Shown in pieces: positions 39,927 to 51,751 of a DNA stretch of 64,000 nucleotides. Each line of letters begins with the position of its first letter. The stretch's first letter is position 1. A program made the position numbers and the translations under genes. Below the pieces are notes generated by a model, which made no database searches, was not told where the DNA came from, and saw only the letters and a list, made by a program, of their open reading frames with translations. This stretch comes from Antrodiella citrinella (Eukaryota > Basidiomycota > Agaricomycetes > Polyporales > Steccherinaceae), in the NCBI GenBank assembly GCA_004802725.1, contig SGPM01000101.1, positions 1-64,000 of the forward strand, read 5' to 3'.

Positions 39927-41468
39927 CACCGTTCGTCCCATCCTGCCGCGGCCGGTTGCAACAGAGGTCACAGTGACTTGCACGGTCTGCGACGGTACGG
40001 ACGGCACCTGCAATGGAGTCTTGAGACGTTTAAACCCACGAGCGCGGTGACCTGTTAGACTTTTGTCGACATTGCAACCATCCATGTGTGGGTGGCGGGG
40101 TAAGCTTATAGCTAAGAAGCATCCAGTGACCTGAAAAAGGCTGAAAGTTCTGTATACGGATCCAGTGAGACGAGTGAAATTAACATACTGAATGATGAGA
40201 GCACTAGCACCTGACTATGACTGGGAGCGTGTGCCTCGCTATATTGAGCATTGTGTCGGAAACGGTGCTGGGACCGTGCCGACTAGTACTAAGTATTATG
40301 GTGGTCGAAAGGCCTGGGTGTAAGAGGGGGTACAGTGCCGTCAAGACTAAGCATCAAGATATTTCATGACTGCTGCTCTTGACGATAGTTGTACTACATG
40401 TCATGCAACAAACGTTGCTCCACTGCAGCATCAATATCCGCAGCCACGGGTGCGGTTCAGATCATTCACTGTACCAGGTCGCATGCATGCACCGAATCCT
40501 AGAATAGACTTTGGATCAATACCAATGTGCAGACAGACATATCCACGTGCGGTATGTGTTTCTCATGAAGAGACAAACGGGAACGTTTGCATCGTGAGGG
40601 TGCGGTGCGGACCCACAACAGCGGATGAGGCGCCACGTGTCACAGGCGTCTACGTGTCGATGTATGGCAAGCCGCATGCCAACTTCAAGTTCAGCACACC
40701 GTGACGGACAGACGAATGCAAACTTGAAACAAGATGGAAGAATATGAAAACACGTCAACATGAGAGTTCAAAGTAAGCACATCATCTATCCTTTCCAAAC
40801 GTGCGCGTCGTGGACAGTCTGACAAGGACACCAGACATATGTACTGCAATAGAACATCCTGTGCCTGTCCAATCGAACACCGTTTCCTACCTCCAATGTT
40901 CGCGACCTTTCCTGAAGACCTTCGGTGTTGATATCTCACCGAAAACCTCGGGAAATATGGCCGAGGGGCCTGAGAATTGTTGTACGTTGACGATTAATCA
41001 TCTGAACGTTGAGTACAACATATTTATTCTGCGCCTAGTATCGTCTCCAGTGTTGAAGCGAAACATAGCTATCGAAATCATCAGAGTGGCTCCGCGGGCG
41101 GTGGGTCTGCCTGCCAAGAGCTTACGACGACCTGCTACCAGCGAATTACTGACACCGACTCGAGCCTTGACACTACATAGCAACTTGGATGACCCAACGA
41201 CCCCCAAGACACGCTGACCATGCCAGACTGTCGTAGTCTATGAGAGATGTATGTGCTTTGACCCTAGCTAGTTGGCCTCCCATCACAAGTCGCCTTTTGA
41301 TTGACTAGTTTCGGCAACTCCGAGATTCTCGGGATCGTCACGGTATACTTTTGGGACCGTTCATACTCCTATGGACTGACGACTAGTAAATCCGCAACCC
41401 ACTTGGACCGCGGATTGTGCTCGGCATATATCCATGATGGAGATAGCTTTGTCTGGGGCATCGAAACA
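39927..41468. other. Divergent intergenic region, no gene seen
   Basis: About 1.5 kb between the xylanase gene (-) and the Rossmann-protein gene (+). Short frames at 40366 and 40801 (+) show no domain or splice support. Probably regulatory sequence, possibly with repeat remnants. Confidence 0.4.
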
Positions 41469-41475
41469 TATAAAA
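41469..41475 (+). promoter_or_regulatory. TATA box of the Rossmann-protein gene
   Basis: TATAAAA about 85 bases upstream of the ATG at 41558, followed by a CT-rich leader. A normal arrangement for an inducible fungal gene. Confidence 0.55.
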
Positions 41476-41557
41476 GCCAGCAGTTCATGTTGGTTTTTCA
41501 CTCACAACAACACCTACTTTCACAGCACACTCGCGCACATACATCTCTCTCTTTGAC

Positions 41558-42997
41558 ATGTCCACTAGGCGTCTTTCCGTTCTCTTCTTTGGCGCCACAG
41601 GTATGTTCTCATTTCACAGGATTATAGCAGAACAGGATTTGACACCTGGAGTAGGCTACGGCACTGAGCCGTCTCTTCGAACATCCCAAATTCGACACAT
41701 TCGAGGTCACCACTTTGGTCCGTTCAGAAGAAAAGGCCAAGCTCCTCGAAACTCTCGGTCTCAAAGCTGTCGTTGGCAACCTAAACGACTTAGAACTTCT
41801 TACGTCTCTCGCAGAGAAGGCTCATGTCATATTCTCCGTGGTACGTCAAGTAGACTACATGAAGCGGGGGAGTTTTGACCCGAGGTATTCCAGGCGGATG
41901 CCGATAATTACCAAGCGATTCTCGCTCTCCTACGTGGTATGAAGAAGAGGCATGAGACGACTGGCGACGTTTCTGTCCTCATTCACACTGTAAGCTTATC
42001 ACGAATAAATTCACACGTGTACCCACTCATATAACGCTCACAGTCCGGAACAGGTGCGAACGGAGTGGTGCCTTCCGAGTACTCCGAGTACTGACGTTTT
42101 ATGTCCCGATCATCTTCAGGCGTCCTGTATAGCATGGACAACGGAGAGCTTCCCGGCAAGGTCATCTATGATGATGCTAACGTCGAACAGATGGCATCTA
42201 TCCCTCTCTCGCAGATTCATAGGAATATTGACCTTGAGGTCCTCAACGCTGATCAAGCAGGCAAGTCAAAAACTCATACAGTTCTAGTGAAATCTAACTG
42301 ACGTGCACCTTAGGGTATGTGAAGGGATACATTGTCATTCCTAGTACTATCTACGGCCGTGCCAACCACAAGCTGGTACAGGCCGGTATCTCGAACAACC
42401 AATCCGATCAAATTCCGAAGCTTATCTCTGTTGCACTGCAGAGGGGCATAGCTGGTATGACCGGCAAAGGCCTTTCTGTCTGGCCAGACATCGAGATAGG
42501 TGAACGTACGTATTTCCTCACTGTCTCTCAGTGATTGTATCTCATCTCGTACACGCAGTGTCTGATCTATACTACATATTGCTCGACGGTATCCTGAACA
42601 AGAACCCTGCGGTTGGCTCCGGTGTCGATGGATACAACTTCGGTGCCAACAGCGAGCACCAGTGGTACGACATTTCCAAAGGTATTGCCGTCGCTCTGCA
42701 CGAGCTTGGCAAGGTCAAGAGCGACGATCCCACGTCGTTCGAAAAAGAAGAGCTCACCACATACTTCAGATATGAGGTACAACCCCGCATGGTACCCCGA
42801 AAGCGGGTGCTTTGCTGACGAGCTGACCTTATCGACAGGCTTTGGGTTATTACCTTGGCTCTAACTCCCGATGCCGTGCCAACCACTCCAAGGCTATCGG
42901 CTGGAGCCCGAAGAAAACCAGCGAGGACATGGTGAAGAGTATCATACCTGAATGCGAGGTAATCATTTCTCGACAGGATGCAACTGGGAAGGTTTAA
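41558..42997 (+). CDS. NAD(P)-binding Rossmann (epimerase/NmrA-like) protein, possibly disrupted
   Basis: Exons: 41558-41600, about 41655-41840, 41894-41989, 42044-42053 (10 nt), 42120-42260, 42314-42499, 42561-42776 and 42839-42997. The product of about 345 aa starts with a nucleotide-binding strand-turn (SVLFFGATG), followed by FEHPKFDTFEVTTLVRS and VIHTSGTG-like blocks (VLIHTSGTG). VIPSTIYGRANHK lies where the short-chain Tyr/Lys region is expected, and SEHQWYDISKGIAVAL further on. It resembles the NAD(P)-binding domain of fungal NmrA/extended SDR proteins; substrate unknown. Exon 1 ends in phase 1, but the next exon needs phase 0 (ALSRLFEHP frame at 41655), and no acceptor repairs this. 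The junction falls in the Gly-rich loop, where the family has GYIGG. An 8-bp deletion would explain it. Intron 42261-42313 has a GC donor (GCAAGT). Confidence 0.75.
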
Positions 42998-43392
42998 GGT
43001 GTACGAGTTATCGCAAGCTTAAGGATGAATATTATGGTGAATCAGAGTGATGGATAGACATGTGACTTCACGGATCGTGACGACGACGCCCTGTCACCGT
43101 TTTGCAAGTTGAGTTAACCCACTATGAGTCGTGTTCCTACCTTGACGTCGTTTCAGCACATACCATTGACGAGTCTCTCAGATCACATCGACTCTGCACT
43201 CCGTTAGCCGTCCTCCTGATGGAGACGATTTCCATTCTGAGAGACGTTTGGCCTGATTTGGGCATGCGCTTTCCCATTTGGGCCTCGGCGTTGAATCTGG
43301 TCTTGGTCCCGCCCACTCAGGTTGACCATGAGATGGCCCCCGCACCCCTGTCTATTAGCGCAATAGGCCTGGATAGTGGTTTGCCGGGTGGG
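42998..43392. other. Intergenic region before the hydrolase gene
   Basis: 3' flank of the Rossmann-protein gene and 5' flank of the hydrolase gene. No gene recognised. Confidence 0.45.
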
Positions 43393-43400
43393 TATATAAG
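43393..43400 (+). promoter_or_regulatory. TATA box of the hydrolase gene
   Basis: TATATAAG about 70 bases upstream of the ATG at 43469, with an adjoining GGGT. A good match to a fungal TATA element in sequence and position. Confidence 0.6.
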
Positions 43401-43468
43401 GCCTCAAAATCATGTCTTTTGCCGACAGACTCCTGTGTTGCTGAACGCATATCATTCAGTTTCTCGCT

Positions 43469-44747
43469 ATGTCTAATCTCCCTACTTCTAATTTGAAGGA
43501 GACCTTGACTCCCAAGTCTATCAAGGTTCCTTCTGCCACTCCTGGTTGGAACTTGGACGCATGGCAGTATGTTCCGGAAGAGAAGTCTGCTCCCTATACC
43601 GTCATCGTCATGTACGTATTTTCATCCTGCATGGTATGTCTGATTGGCTAATAGTTGGTCGTGTGCAGGGCACATGGGTTGAGTGGTAACAAGACCATGG
43701 GCTTGAAGCAGTTCGCCGAGTTTTTCGTGAAGATGGGATATGCTGCTGTCGTCTTTGACTATCGTCGATGGGGCTCGTCAGGTGCAGGTTACGCCATCGC
43801 GCCCACGGGGAGCGTTGTACTGAACTCTTGTATCTAGATGGAAAACCTCGCCAGGTCTTGAAGGTTAACGAACAGCTCGAAGACTACAGGACGGTCATCA
43901 AGTATTGTCGTCAGCAGCCGGTATTCGATCCCAATAGGATTGTAGTGTGGGGTACGAGTTTTTCTGGTGCGTTGTTATATTTGCATGTTCCATCTTGGAT
44001 CCATCAATAAGATATCCGGGAATATTCTTAGGTGGCCATGCTGTCTGCCTCGCAGCTGAGGTACGTTTCATTGCCTGACCGTCTGTCTGCTGTGCTCGAT
44101 CTCACTTTACTTTCTAGCGAAACCTCAACGTCTTCGCGGCCATCGGTCAATGCCCATACCTTGGCGAGACGGTTGCGCCCTCATACAATTTTACCTTCCT
44201 GAAGACAGCAGGTTGCGCCATCTTGGACGTCATTAGGCAATCCCTCGGGTTCTCACCCTTGCTGATCAACGCTACCTCTGAGCCGAAGACAGTTGGTGTG
44301 ATGAACACGCATGACAGCAAAGCAGGAATGGATGCTATTGTCAGAAACGTCGAGGGAGCGTCAGTCGCAATTTGTTTATATTGTTCTGTACAATCGCTAA
44401 TGCTGCTTCGTAGTGAATATCCAAACACGATCAACGCCTCTTCCGTATTCGAACTTGGATCCTACTCTCCGAAAGACAAGGCCAAAAACATTGAATGTCC
44501 CACGTTGATTGTTCACTGTTTGAATGATTCGCTGTGTCTGACTCCAGGAGCGGATGCGACTGCTACTGCTTCGCCACATGTTCAGTATGAAACTTTGGAT
44601 ACAAGTGTGTTGATTCAGTTGTTCCGTTTAGTATTGTGTGAACTGACACGTAACATAGATCACTTTTCGATTTATCCCGGCGGAGATATGTACGAAGAGA
44701 ACTTGAAGCTGCAGAAAGAATTTCTCCAGAAGCATGTGCCTGTGTAG
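43469..44747 (+). CDS. Alpha/beta hydrolase
   Basis: Predicted 329-aa intracellular hydrolase. Exons: 43469-43611, 43669-43781, 43838-43966, 44032-44060, 44118-44604 and 44659-44747. Key features are AHGLSGNKTMGLKQFAEFF (oxyanion region) and FDYRRWGSSDGKPRQVL. The nucleophile elbow is WGTSFSGGH, probably with Ser126. A C-terminal CLNDSLC/SP element is in the position of the acid residue, and NHFSIYPGG contains the likely catalytic His. This layout matches the dienelactone-hydrolase/X-Pro peptidase-like hydrolases of fungi, whose substrates are mostly unknown. The segment 44360-44409 looks like a 50-nt intron (CTAAT branch, GTAG end), but removing it breaks the frame; left in, it adds about 17 residues. 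It is co-oriented with the TATA-bearing gene upstream. No signal peptide. Confidence 0.85.
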
Positions 44748-45332
44748 GCTTTAAGAGTTACTTGATGTCCTTATTTCAAATTATTACCAAACTTACGAGA
44801 TCGCATTGTTGTCTTGAGGTTGATTTGCAGTGCAACATCCTCCGCGAATTACTTTGATGACTAAACAGTCTTAGGTAATTCCTTACATTAGGTCATGAAT
44901 CTTGCGTGATCACTGAGTTCAGTACTTCAGTATCACAGCTGCTTGTTGGACAGAGGATGTCCGTGGTATTATGGTTTTTGCTATAAGCTATATGAGTGTC
45001 GTCAATAGAAGGTACTGTAGTTTATGCGGAGCAGTGTTCCCTCTTGTATATTCCAATTGGAGCGCTCGTTGCTACTTGCGCGTAGAAAGCCGTCACCAGT
45101 AACTATCTTTCCCAACTGCGCCGCCTATTGCAATGCTCGGTATCCTCATTCTTCCCTGGCCAGCACCCTCGTTGTTATCTTGCAACTTCAAGTAAAAAGC
45201 AAGAGTCTCGGCGCTGAACGCCCTTCAAGGATCAGCGATCCAAACGTAGGAATCTCGGAACTGTGGAGATGCTAATAGGGTTATATAAATCAACAACATT
45301 GCGCAGACCCGACAGTTCTCAATTCCAGCATT
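44748..45332. other. Intergenic region
   Basis: 585 bp between two + strand genes. No gene recognised; contains the promoter of the GT-B-like gene. Confidence 0.45.
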
Positions 45333-47573
45333 ATGGTGCAGAACACTAGATTGTGCATTGTCTACTACTGTTCCGGGCATGGTAAGTGACTTGTCAACAT
45401 ATGTGCATATAGCCACTGAACGCACGGGGATCACTAGGTTATGGCCATGCAACACGCGTGTCAGCAGTAGCGAGCCATCTACTGCGCTTGGTCCCCCAGC
45501 CTGCTGTTCATATCGTGTCGTCGGCGCCCGAGCATGTGTTCGCAGATAGCATTGCACTAGGAGGTGTGTACTCCGAGTCTGTTCGTTAGCAGACGTAGGG
45601 GACGCTGACGGCATCAATGTAGCACAGTATAGGCATGCAGACATCGACCCAGTAGTTGTGCAACCCGTTGCGTACGTGTCTTCGCTGTTGCTGAAGTCGG
45701 GGGGACTCAAGTTCTTCCAGATATCGCGTCGACAGACGCAAGAGCGTAGATGTCCTCCGATCGTTCTTGAAATCGAAGGGCAAGAAGATTGAAGAGGAGA
45801 AAGTATGGCTAGAGAACATTTGTGCGGACTGCGTTATGAGTGATGCCGCTTTCTTAGGATGGTAGGCTTCGCATTCATTTTGTCACCACCCTCGTTAGTC
45901 TGACTTCATCGCATCTCAGTTCCGCCGCCAACGCTGCTGGTCTACCGTCCATTTTGATCACCAATTTCTCGTTCGACTCGGTTTATTCATATCTTTCTAC
46001 ATCATTCATAGACCAAGACGAGAGCGCTGCAACACAGCAAAACGCCGACATGCTGCAAGCAGTACCTATCACCCAGATGGACGAAGACATACCCATACTA
46101 GAAGATGAGCTGGCTCCACTTGTCAACCAGATCATCGAAGGATACCGTTGTGCCAATTTACTTCTTCGCCTTCCCGGTGCTATCCCGATACCCTCCTTCA
46201 GTATATCACCGTCTCTGCCGTCTCCACAATGGGTAGATCCTCAGACGAAGGCATTTAGAGCGGAGGTATTATCTCACCTTACCAGTTCGCCTCTAGAATA
46301 CCACCATCACCCCCACATTCCTTTCCCGCTGTCCAGTTATCCTCTACCACCAACGCCCTTAGCACGAAAGATCATTCTGACTCCTCTGGTCGTGCGATCG
46401 CCAAATCCCGAAGTCTATACTCCCGGAGGCAGAAAGGAACTACTGGATTCTTTGGGAGTCCCCGCGCCACTACAGGATCCTGCGTCCACGAAAATCCTTC
46501 TTATTTCGTTTGGCGGGCAGGTATTTCACAAACCGCATAGCAGATCCCATAGTCGTTCGCCTTCCATCGCTGCGACGTCCCCTCAGTCGAGTGTCTTTTC
46601 CCCCGTCGAGAAGGTCCCTTCGGACTGTCTCATGGGCCTCGGGCTGTCGTACGATGGTCAATCGCGGTATGGTCTTCCCGAGGGTCCTACCCATGCCGAA
46701 GCTCTGTCCACTGCGCTGACCGAGGTATCTCTTAATACGCCGCCGAAGGCGCGAAGTAACACGACGAAGACGGATGAAGACGTAGTGAATCTTTCCAAAG
46801 CTTGCTCACCCATTGTAGTGCAACGACAACAATCTCAGTTCGTGGTCGCAGGAGCACCTCCCGCGTCCCTCCTGACCTCTCCAACTCAACCTACCTTCGT
46901 CTTTGCAGACATCGCCACTCCGGATGCTCGCCGTTCGGTATGGCTTAATGGCGACCTTGCGAATCAAGAAGAGGACGACATGTTACCGCAGTTGTTCCCG
47001 AATAACAGCTGGATCGCGATCGTGTGTGGTGTGTCGAAGACGTGGGCGGAGGCAGACGGGGAGCAGCTGCCTCATAATTTCTTCGTGGCGCCGAAGGAGA
47101 TATATATGCCGGATGTGACGGCTGTTGCGGATGTGCTTCTGGGGAAGCTTGTGAGTTCACTGCGAACGGTTTGGTGTTCATTCTACTTACTTTGTCTTAT
47201 AGGGATATGGTACTGTCTCTGAATGCGTGGACGCATGCACACCGTTCGTATATGGTACGTTACCTCCTACCAGTCTTGATGTCCTCATTTCTTACTGCGA
47301 TCGTGGTAAGTCCCTAGGCCTCTGTTCATCGAAGAGTTCGGCCTCCGGCTCCTGCTACAACAAGAAGGTGTTGGTGTCGAGCTCTCCCGCGCCTCCTATG
47401 AGTCCGGTGAATGGGCCAGCGCGATTGAGGAGGCATGGCAGAAAGGCCGGGCGCGCAAAGCTGAGAAACGAGAGGAGGGAGAGACAGGAAAGCGGAGGGA
47501 GGAGGGAAGGGTCATGGCTGAGACGATCGTGCAGTGGATCGAGGAGTGGAAGAAGGCTCAGGTGGCTGAGTGA
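45333..47573 (+). CDS. GT-B-like protein related to the L-arabinokinase N-terminal region
   Basis: Predicted 638-aa protein in seven exons: 45333-45381, 45438-45563, 45623-45677, 45721-45861, 45920-47150, 47203-47254 and 47311-47573. The sum is exactly 639 codons. The N-terminus (CIVYYCSGHGYGHATRV) has the Gly/His-rich loop of GT28-type glycosyltransferase folds; VHIVSSAPEHVFADS and IDPVVVQPVAY follow. ADCVMSDAAFLGCSAANAAG and ITNFSFDSVYSYL form the conserved core seen in fungal homologues of the L-arabinokinase N-terminal half. LLGKLGYGTVSECVDACTPF and PRPLFIEEFGLRLLLQQEG near the C-terminus match the nucleotide-sugar-binding half. There is no GHMP kinase domain. Between the halves lies a variable Ser/Pro insertion of about 150 residues. 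A sugar nucleotide is the likely substrate class (inference); the reaction is unknown. The exact end of exon 3 is the least certain junction. Confidence 0.85.
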
Positions 47574-47804
47574 CTTGTCAGAGAGAGTCATGTGTAGAGG
47601 TTTCAACAACAACATAGAACTAGATAGAGCATTCACGTAGATTTTGAGCAAACGGACAATAGAGACTGGGTATTCCGGAATTTTAAGTTACTACATTGAT
47701 ACAACGACTGAGCGGAACTTACATAGACAGAGCAAAGCGAGATGATAGACAAGAGATAAGGCATTGTTGCGCGGGCATATCCAAGGGCGTCCACACGCAC
47801 ACGT

Positions 47805-50800
47805 TCACTCCTTCCACATCTCCCTCACCCTCAGGATGATGTTCGTACCCAAAGCAGAAAGCAAGAAGAACGACAAGAGTGTAGGGCCGTACTTGTCGTA
47901 GTACATACCGTCGGCGCGGCGCGTGCGGATGCTCCACGCGCGGTAGACGAAGATGATGCAAGAGTATGCAATGGCGGCGAGTGCGACGAAAGTGAAGAGG
48001 CCAGCGCTAATGAGACCGGTCGTATCCTCGGGCTCGACGAAGTTGAGAAGCGTTGTGGCGATCGTGCCGATGTAGATTGCGAAGTGTAACCATTTCTGCA
48101 TGAGAGGAAGATTTAGTAAGGGATGGACGCGTTGAGATGAAGATACTCACCAAGAATGTGCGCTCTGTGGCAAAGTAGACCTTAGGCTCAACGCGAACAG
48201 GCACCGATATTCTCTTGCCCGGCGGCGCTCTCCAATTCCTCTCCAATATCCGTTCGCTCTGTCTCCTAGCCCTGTTGACCTGGGACATACCCTCTTGCAA
48301 GTCCTCAGCGTCGTCGTCGTCGTCGTCGTCTTCATCAATAGCGTCCTCCTCTGTAACACGCTTTCGCTCCGCATCCTCTCTCAGCCGATCCCTCAATGTC
48401 TCATCGAACGCAGACGACGGTGCCAAAGGATCAATGGACAGCGCACGCGACTTCGCATCGTCCGCGAGAGCTTTACCAGTTGCTTTGCGGCCTTTCAAGA
48501 ACGGCGTGCGTTCGTTTGCGTCCTCGTCGTCGGCGTCGTCGGCGTCGTCTTCTTCAGGAAAAGCCATGTCCTTGGCTTTGACGTTGGTAGTGGTGGGATG
48601 TCGTGAATCGGCCAATTCGCGCTCTTTCATGTTCTTTTCGCGGATGGCAACAGCCTCTGCGAGGGCTGCGCCGGAAAGACCAGTAATTAGACCTTCGTCC
48701 TTGGCTAATATCGATCATCAACATTTGGGCATTGAAGCAAGATACACAATGCGATCACTTACCCGGAGCCATGTCCATATCCTCGTCCTCTTCCCCTTCA
48801 GATACCGGCTCAGCATAAGGACGTCGGGGTGAATCGGGTGTCAAGAAGCCAGAGTTGGGATGCTCGGAAGAGCTTGAACCCTTCGAACCACCATGTAAAG
48901 GACGCTCGATGGTAACGGCTCCAGTATCAGGCTTCAATATATCAGTTTCCACTGCAGGACAGATCGTCAGCTCCTATTAACCATGGGCTGTAGCGTCGTG
49001 AAACACTCACTTTGAGGTAGCCAGAAAGGCACGAGGTCAACACGGTTTGGTAGAAGCGTGGCGCAACCATGAATGAATTTACTGCAAACCAATAAGACGA
49101 AACCCTTAATTTGTTGAATGTGAGAACAAAACATACCTGAACTATATCATAGGTCAGCTTTCATTTGAAACGGGTACGTAGAGTCGTGGCTCACCTTTGG
49201 TACAGCCTCCACCAAATGTGAAGAGACAAGCTCCGTGACCCACTGAGGCGGTTCCTGGCCGTACTGTGTCTGCAACTTGACCTCGAGGACACCGTACCTA
49301 CGTCCTCTGAATCAATTGAGCGTTCAGCTTACAAAGAGGTACTTACTTGAACAGCTCCTTGTCTTCATCGGGTAGCTGATTGAAGGGGTGGTCAACACCG
49401 ATATCCGTCCTCCGCCAGTTGTTGCCGCAACGAGTCTTACCATCCCAGTTATCCTCCCTGACCATAGTCAACTCCGTATCGAGTGAGATACGAACACGGG
49501 CGTCGCCGGGAAGCTGGAATGCCGTTCGGTTGTAGAACGTCCTCACCACAGGCTTCAGTTGTTTGGTCAGAATGGAATATTGGACTTCGTTTGCCAGCTG
49601 AATCATAGAGTCGACTTCTTCCTGTTTCTTCTTGCCCTTCTTTACCAGTTCTTGGAACTCGTCGTCCATGATGTGCTCGCCGCGGAGGAACGCGTTGACG
49701 AGGTGTTCTTTGATAGGGAAGCGAGCCTTGACGGATTTCTCGCCTGTCCAATCTTCGCGATGAGTCTTACGCTCGACGAAGATAGTTTTGACGTCGACAT
49801 CGCCGTACCAGCGCAGGCGGACGGCTTCTGCGCCCTCCGTCTTCTCGAGGCGACCGAGGTAGAGGTCGAGATCCTCATTGTCGAAGTATATGGAGGTGAT
49901 AGCTGAATAACAAGTGAATACTCCGTCTACGATAGATAATGGGAGAGACAATACCGGAATCCTTTATCTCAAATTCCTTATCGGGATTGAATACCAGCAC
50001 GGGAAGGTGCTTCATGATGGCGAGCTTGAGATGCACGAGGTTGTCGGGGTGCACCCAGTACTTCGTCGTTTGACGAACGAAAGCACTCTGGCTGCCACCA
50101 GCGCTGGAATCACCTTGAACCGGGTGACCTCTGGTACGGACGAGATCATATAACTTAGACAATTTGACGATGAGTCCATCCCAGTTGTACTTGTAAAATG
50201 GACGTTTTTCAAGGTAATCCTGAATGAATGTGGGTTTCAATGGGCGACTAGTTTGTTTGTCATGTTTCTGGTGTAAGAGCATCAGCGCACTAGTTGTGAA
50301 ATGAATGACGTCATGAGACAGACCTTCAAGATCTTCATAAAGCCGGTGATATTCAGCTTGGTATACAGCGCAAGGTCGTGTACATCTGCGACGAGCGTAG
50401 CAACTTCCTCCTCAAGGAGAATGAACTGGTCCTCGAGCGCATCTAGGGAATGTATACTGGCGTCGTCATCGGTATCGTCTTCGTCGTCTGAGCCTGCGTC
50501 CTGAGTAGCTCTGGATATTCTATGTTGTCGTTCAGCATCCGTGTCATGTGCATTTGCTGCTATGGGGTCTGTCTCCTCGTCCTGGCCGTCCACGACGTAT
50601 TCCTCCGATACCAGTCGCTTCACCGACCTCTCTGCCTCCTTGATACGGCGAGACAGTTCGGAAGTCTGTACAACACATAAGGCAGGTTCCAGCGTTATTA
50701 GAATTTAGACTGCGTACCTTGGCCCTTTGAAAGTCGTGGATCTTATCCAGTTCCTTTTCCAGTAACGCAGTGAACTGTTTCTCATCCTTGTCTGACCATC

Positions 50801-51024
50801 CACGAGCTGTTGTTCGATCCTATATTTTGGCGGCTGTGAATTTCGATGCCAACGCAACAATGTGAGAGAGTTGTCACCTTTAGTTCGCGCTTAAGTAGGT
50901 TGTAGTCAATATAGTATGGCCGCCACTCATTGTAGAGATCATGCTAGAAATGGTAGTGTCAGTGCTAAGGGTGTATGGTAGCCTCGAGGAAGTGACTGAC
51001 TGTGATCTTTTGGCCAAACTTCAT
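47805..51024 (-). CDS. VTC4: Vacuolar transporter chaperone 4, polyphosphate polymerase
   Basis: Predicted 871-aa vacuolar membrane protein that polymerises ATP gamma-phosphate into polyphosphate and passes it into the vacuole. Twelve exons: 51001-51024, 50878-50943, 50718-50819, 50324-50665, 49955-50267, 49347-49902, 49195-49297, 49137-49141 (5 nt), 49011-49081, 48763-48951, 48151-48704 and 47805-48095. The N-terminal SPX domain starts MKFGQKIT and continues [17 protein letters not shown]; it senses inositol pyrophosphates. The central tunnel domain has [53 protein letters not shown] and [15 protein letters not shown] long acidic linker follows ([11 protein letters not shown] and a run of Asp). 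Three C-terminal transmembrane helices (DUF202) end the protein. The catalytic Lys/Arg/Glu pattern favours VTC4 over VTC2/3. It is longer than the yeast protein (721 aa), mostly in the linker. Head to head with GTR2. Confidence 0.92.
49137..49141 (-). other. VTC4: 5-nt internal exon of VTC4
   Basis: Coding-strand TTCAG lies between an intron ending GATATAG (49142-49194) and one starting GTATGT (49082-49136). Including it gives [12 protein letters not shown] and keeps the frame; exon lengths then sum to 872 codons. The five bases read FS across the junction, as expected for VTC proteins. Confidence 0.8.
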
Positions 51025-51751
51025 GGCAAGTCTGAGCGAGAAGTCAAGAAGCAGACGCCACCGGTGACGAGGAGAGAGTTCACGCTGGAAAGAATAGGAA
51101 AAAGCAAGCAAGGGCAGCGGAATATATTCAACAAAACCACAAGAGGAACGGAACAGACGGTGTGACAAGCGAACGTGCGTCGGTGCCCTATAAATGTCAC
51201 GCGCGCCCTCTGTCACCGTGATCCGTGATCCGTGACCTGCCCGTAGCTGCAGGTCCGACTCCTTAGCGCCACTGCCAGTGGGCACTGAGTGTCATCGATG
51301 CTAGGTATTCAGGTAGCTCTGAACACATAATTACCTTGAGGTACCTTGGGCTCATCGTGGAGTCACTCCGTAAGAAATGGATACCACCGCAAATCTTTAA
51401 TTGTACAGGTGTGCCCAATTGGGTCTTCGGTCTGAATCAACAGTCAAAAGACGCATGTTGACGCGCGAGTCCTACGATCACATGTATATTTTATGAGCAT
51501 TCCATGGGTGCCAACGCCGACTCAGTAAGCAGAAAGACAGTCTACACCCTTTGACCTTTGGCAACCTCCCTAGCGTACTCTGGTCAGGGCGCTTGAGCTT
51601 GAACGTTGAGGAACTGTGATTCTGAAATAATAATATTTTACGTACTAGATAACTATACCGCCCCCGCTCGCCGCGCGGTGCCCTTCAAGTTGTCTTCCAA
51701 CGTCGTCCTACAAAGGCTGCTCGCCGTTATCAGCGCTGTCAAGCTTGATAA
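51025..51751. promoter_or_regulatory. Shared divergent promoter, VTC4 / GTR2
   Basis: 727 bp between the two start codons with no other gene. Both neighbours encode vacuole-associated proteins linked to nutrient status. No Pho4-type CACGTG is visible. Confidence 0.5.

Noticed and set aside
44360..44409. A 50-nt intron-like segment in the hydrolase gene
   Set aside because: It has an intron-like branch site and 3' end, but removing it causes an immediate stop. The open frame continues through it, so it was kept as exon with low certainty.
48215..48832. A 205-codon open frame on the + strand
   Set aside because: It is antisense to VTC4 exon 11 and the adjoining intron. Its Ser runs are the reverse complement of the Asp/Glu-rich linker codons.
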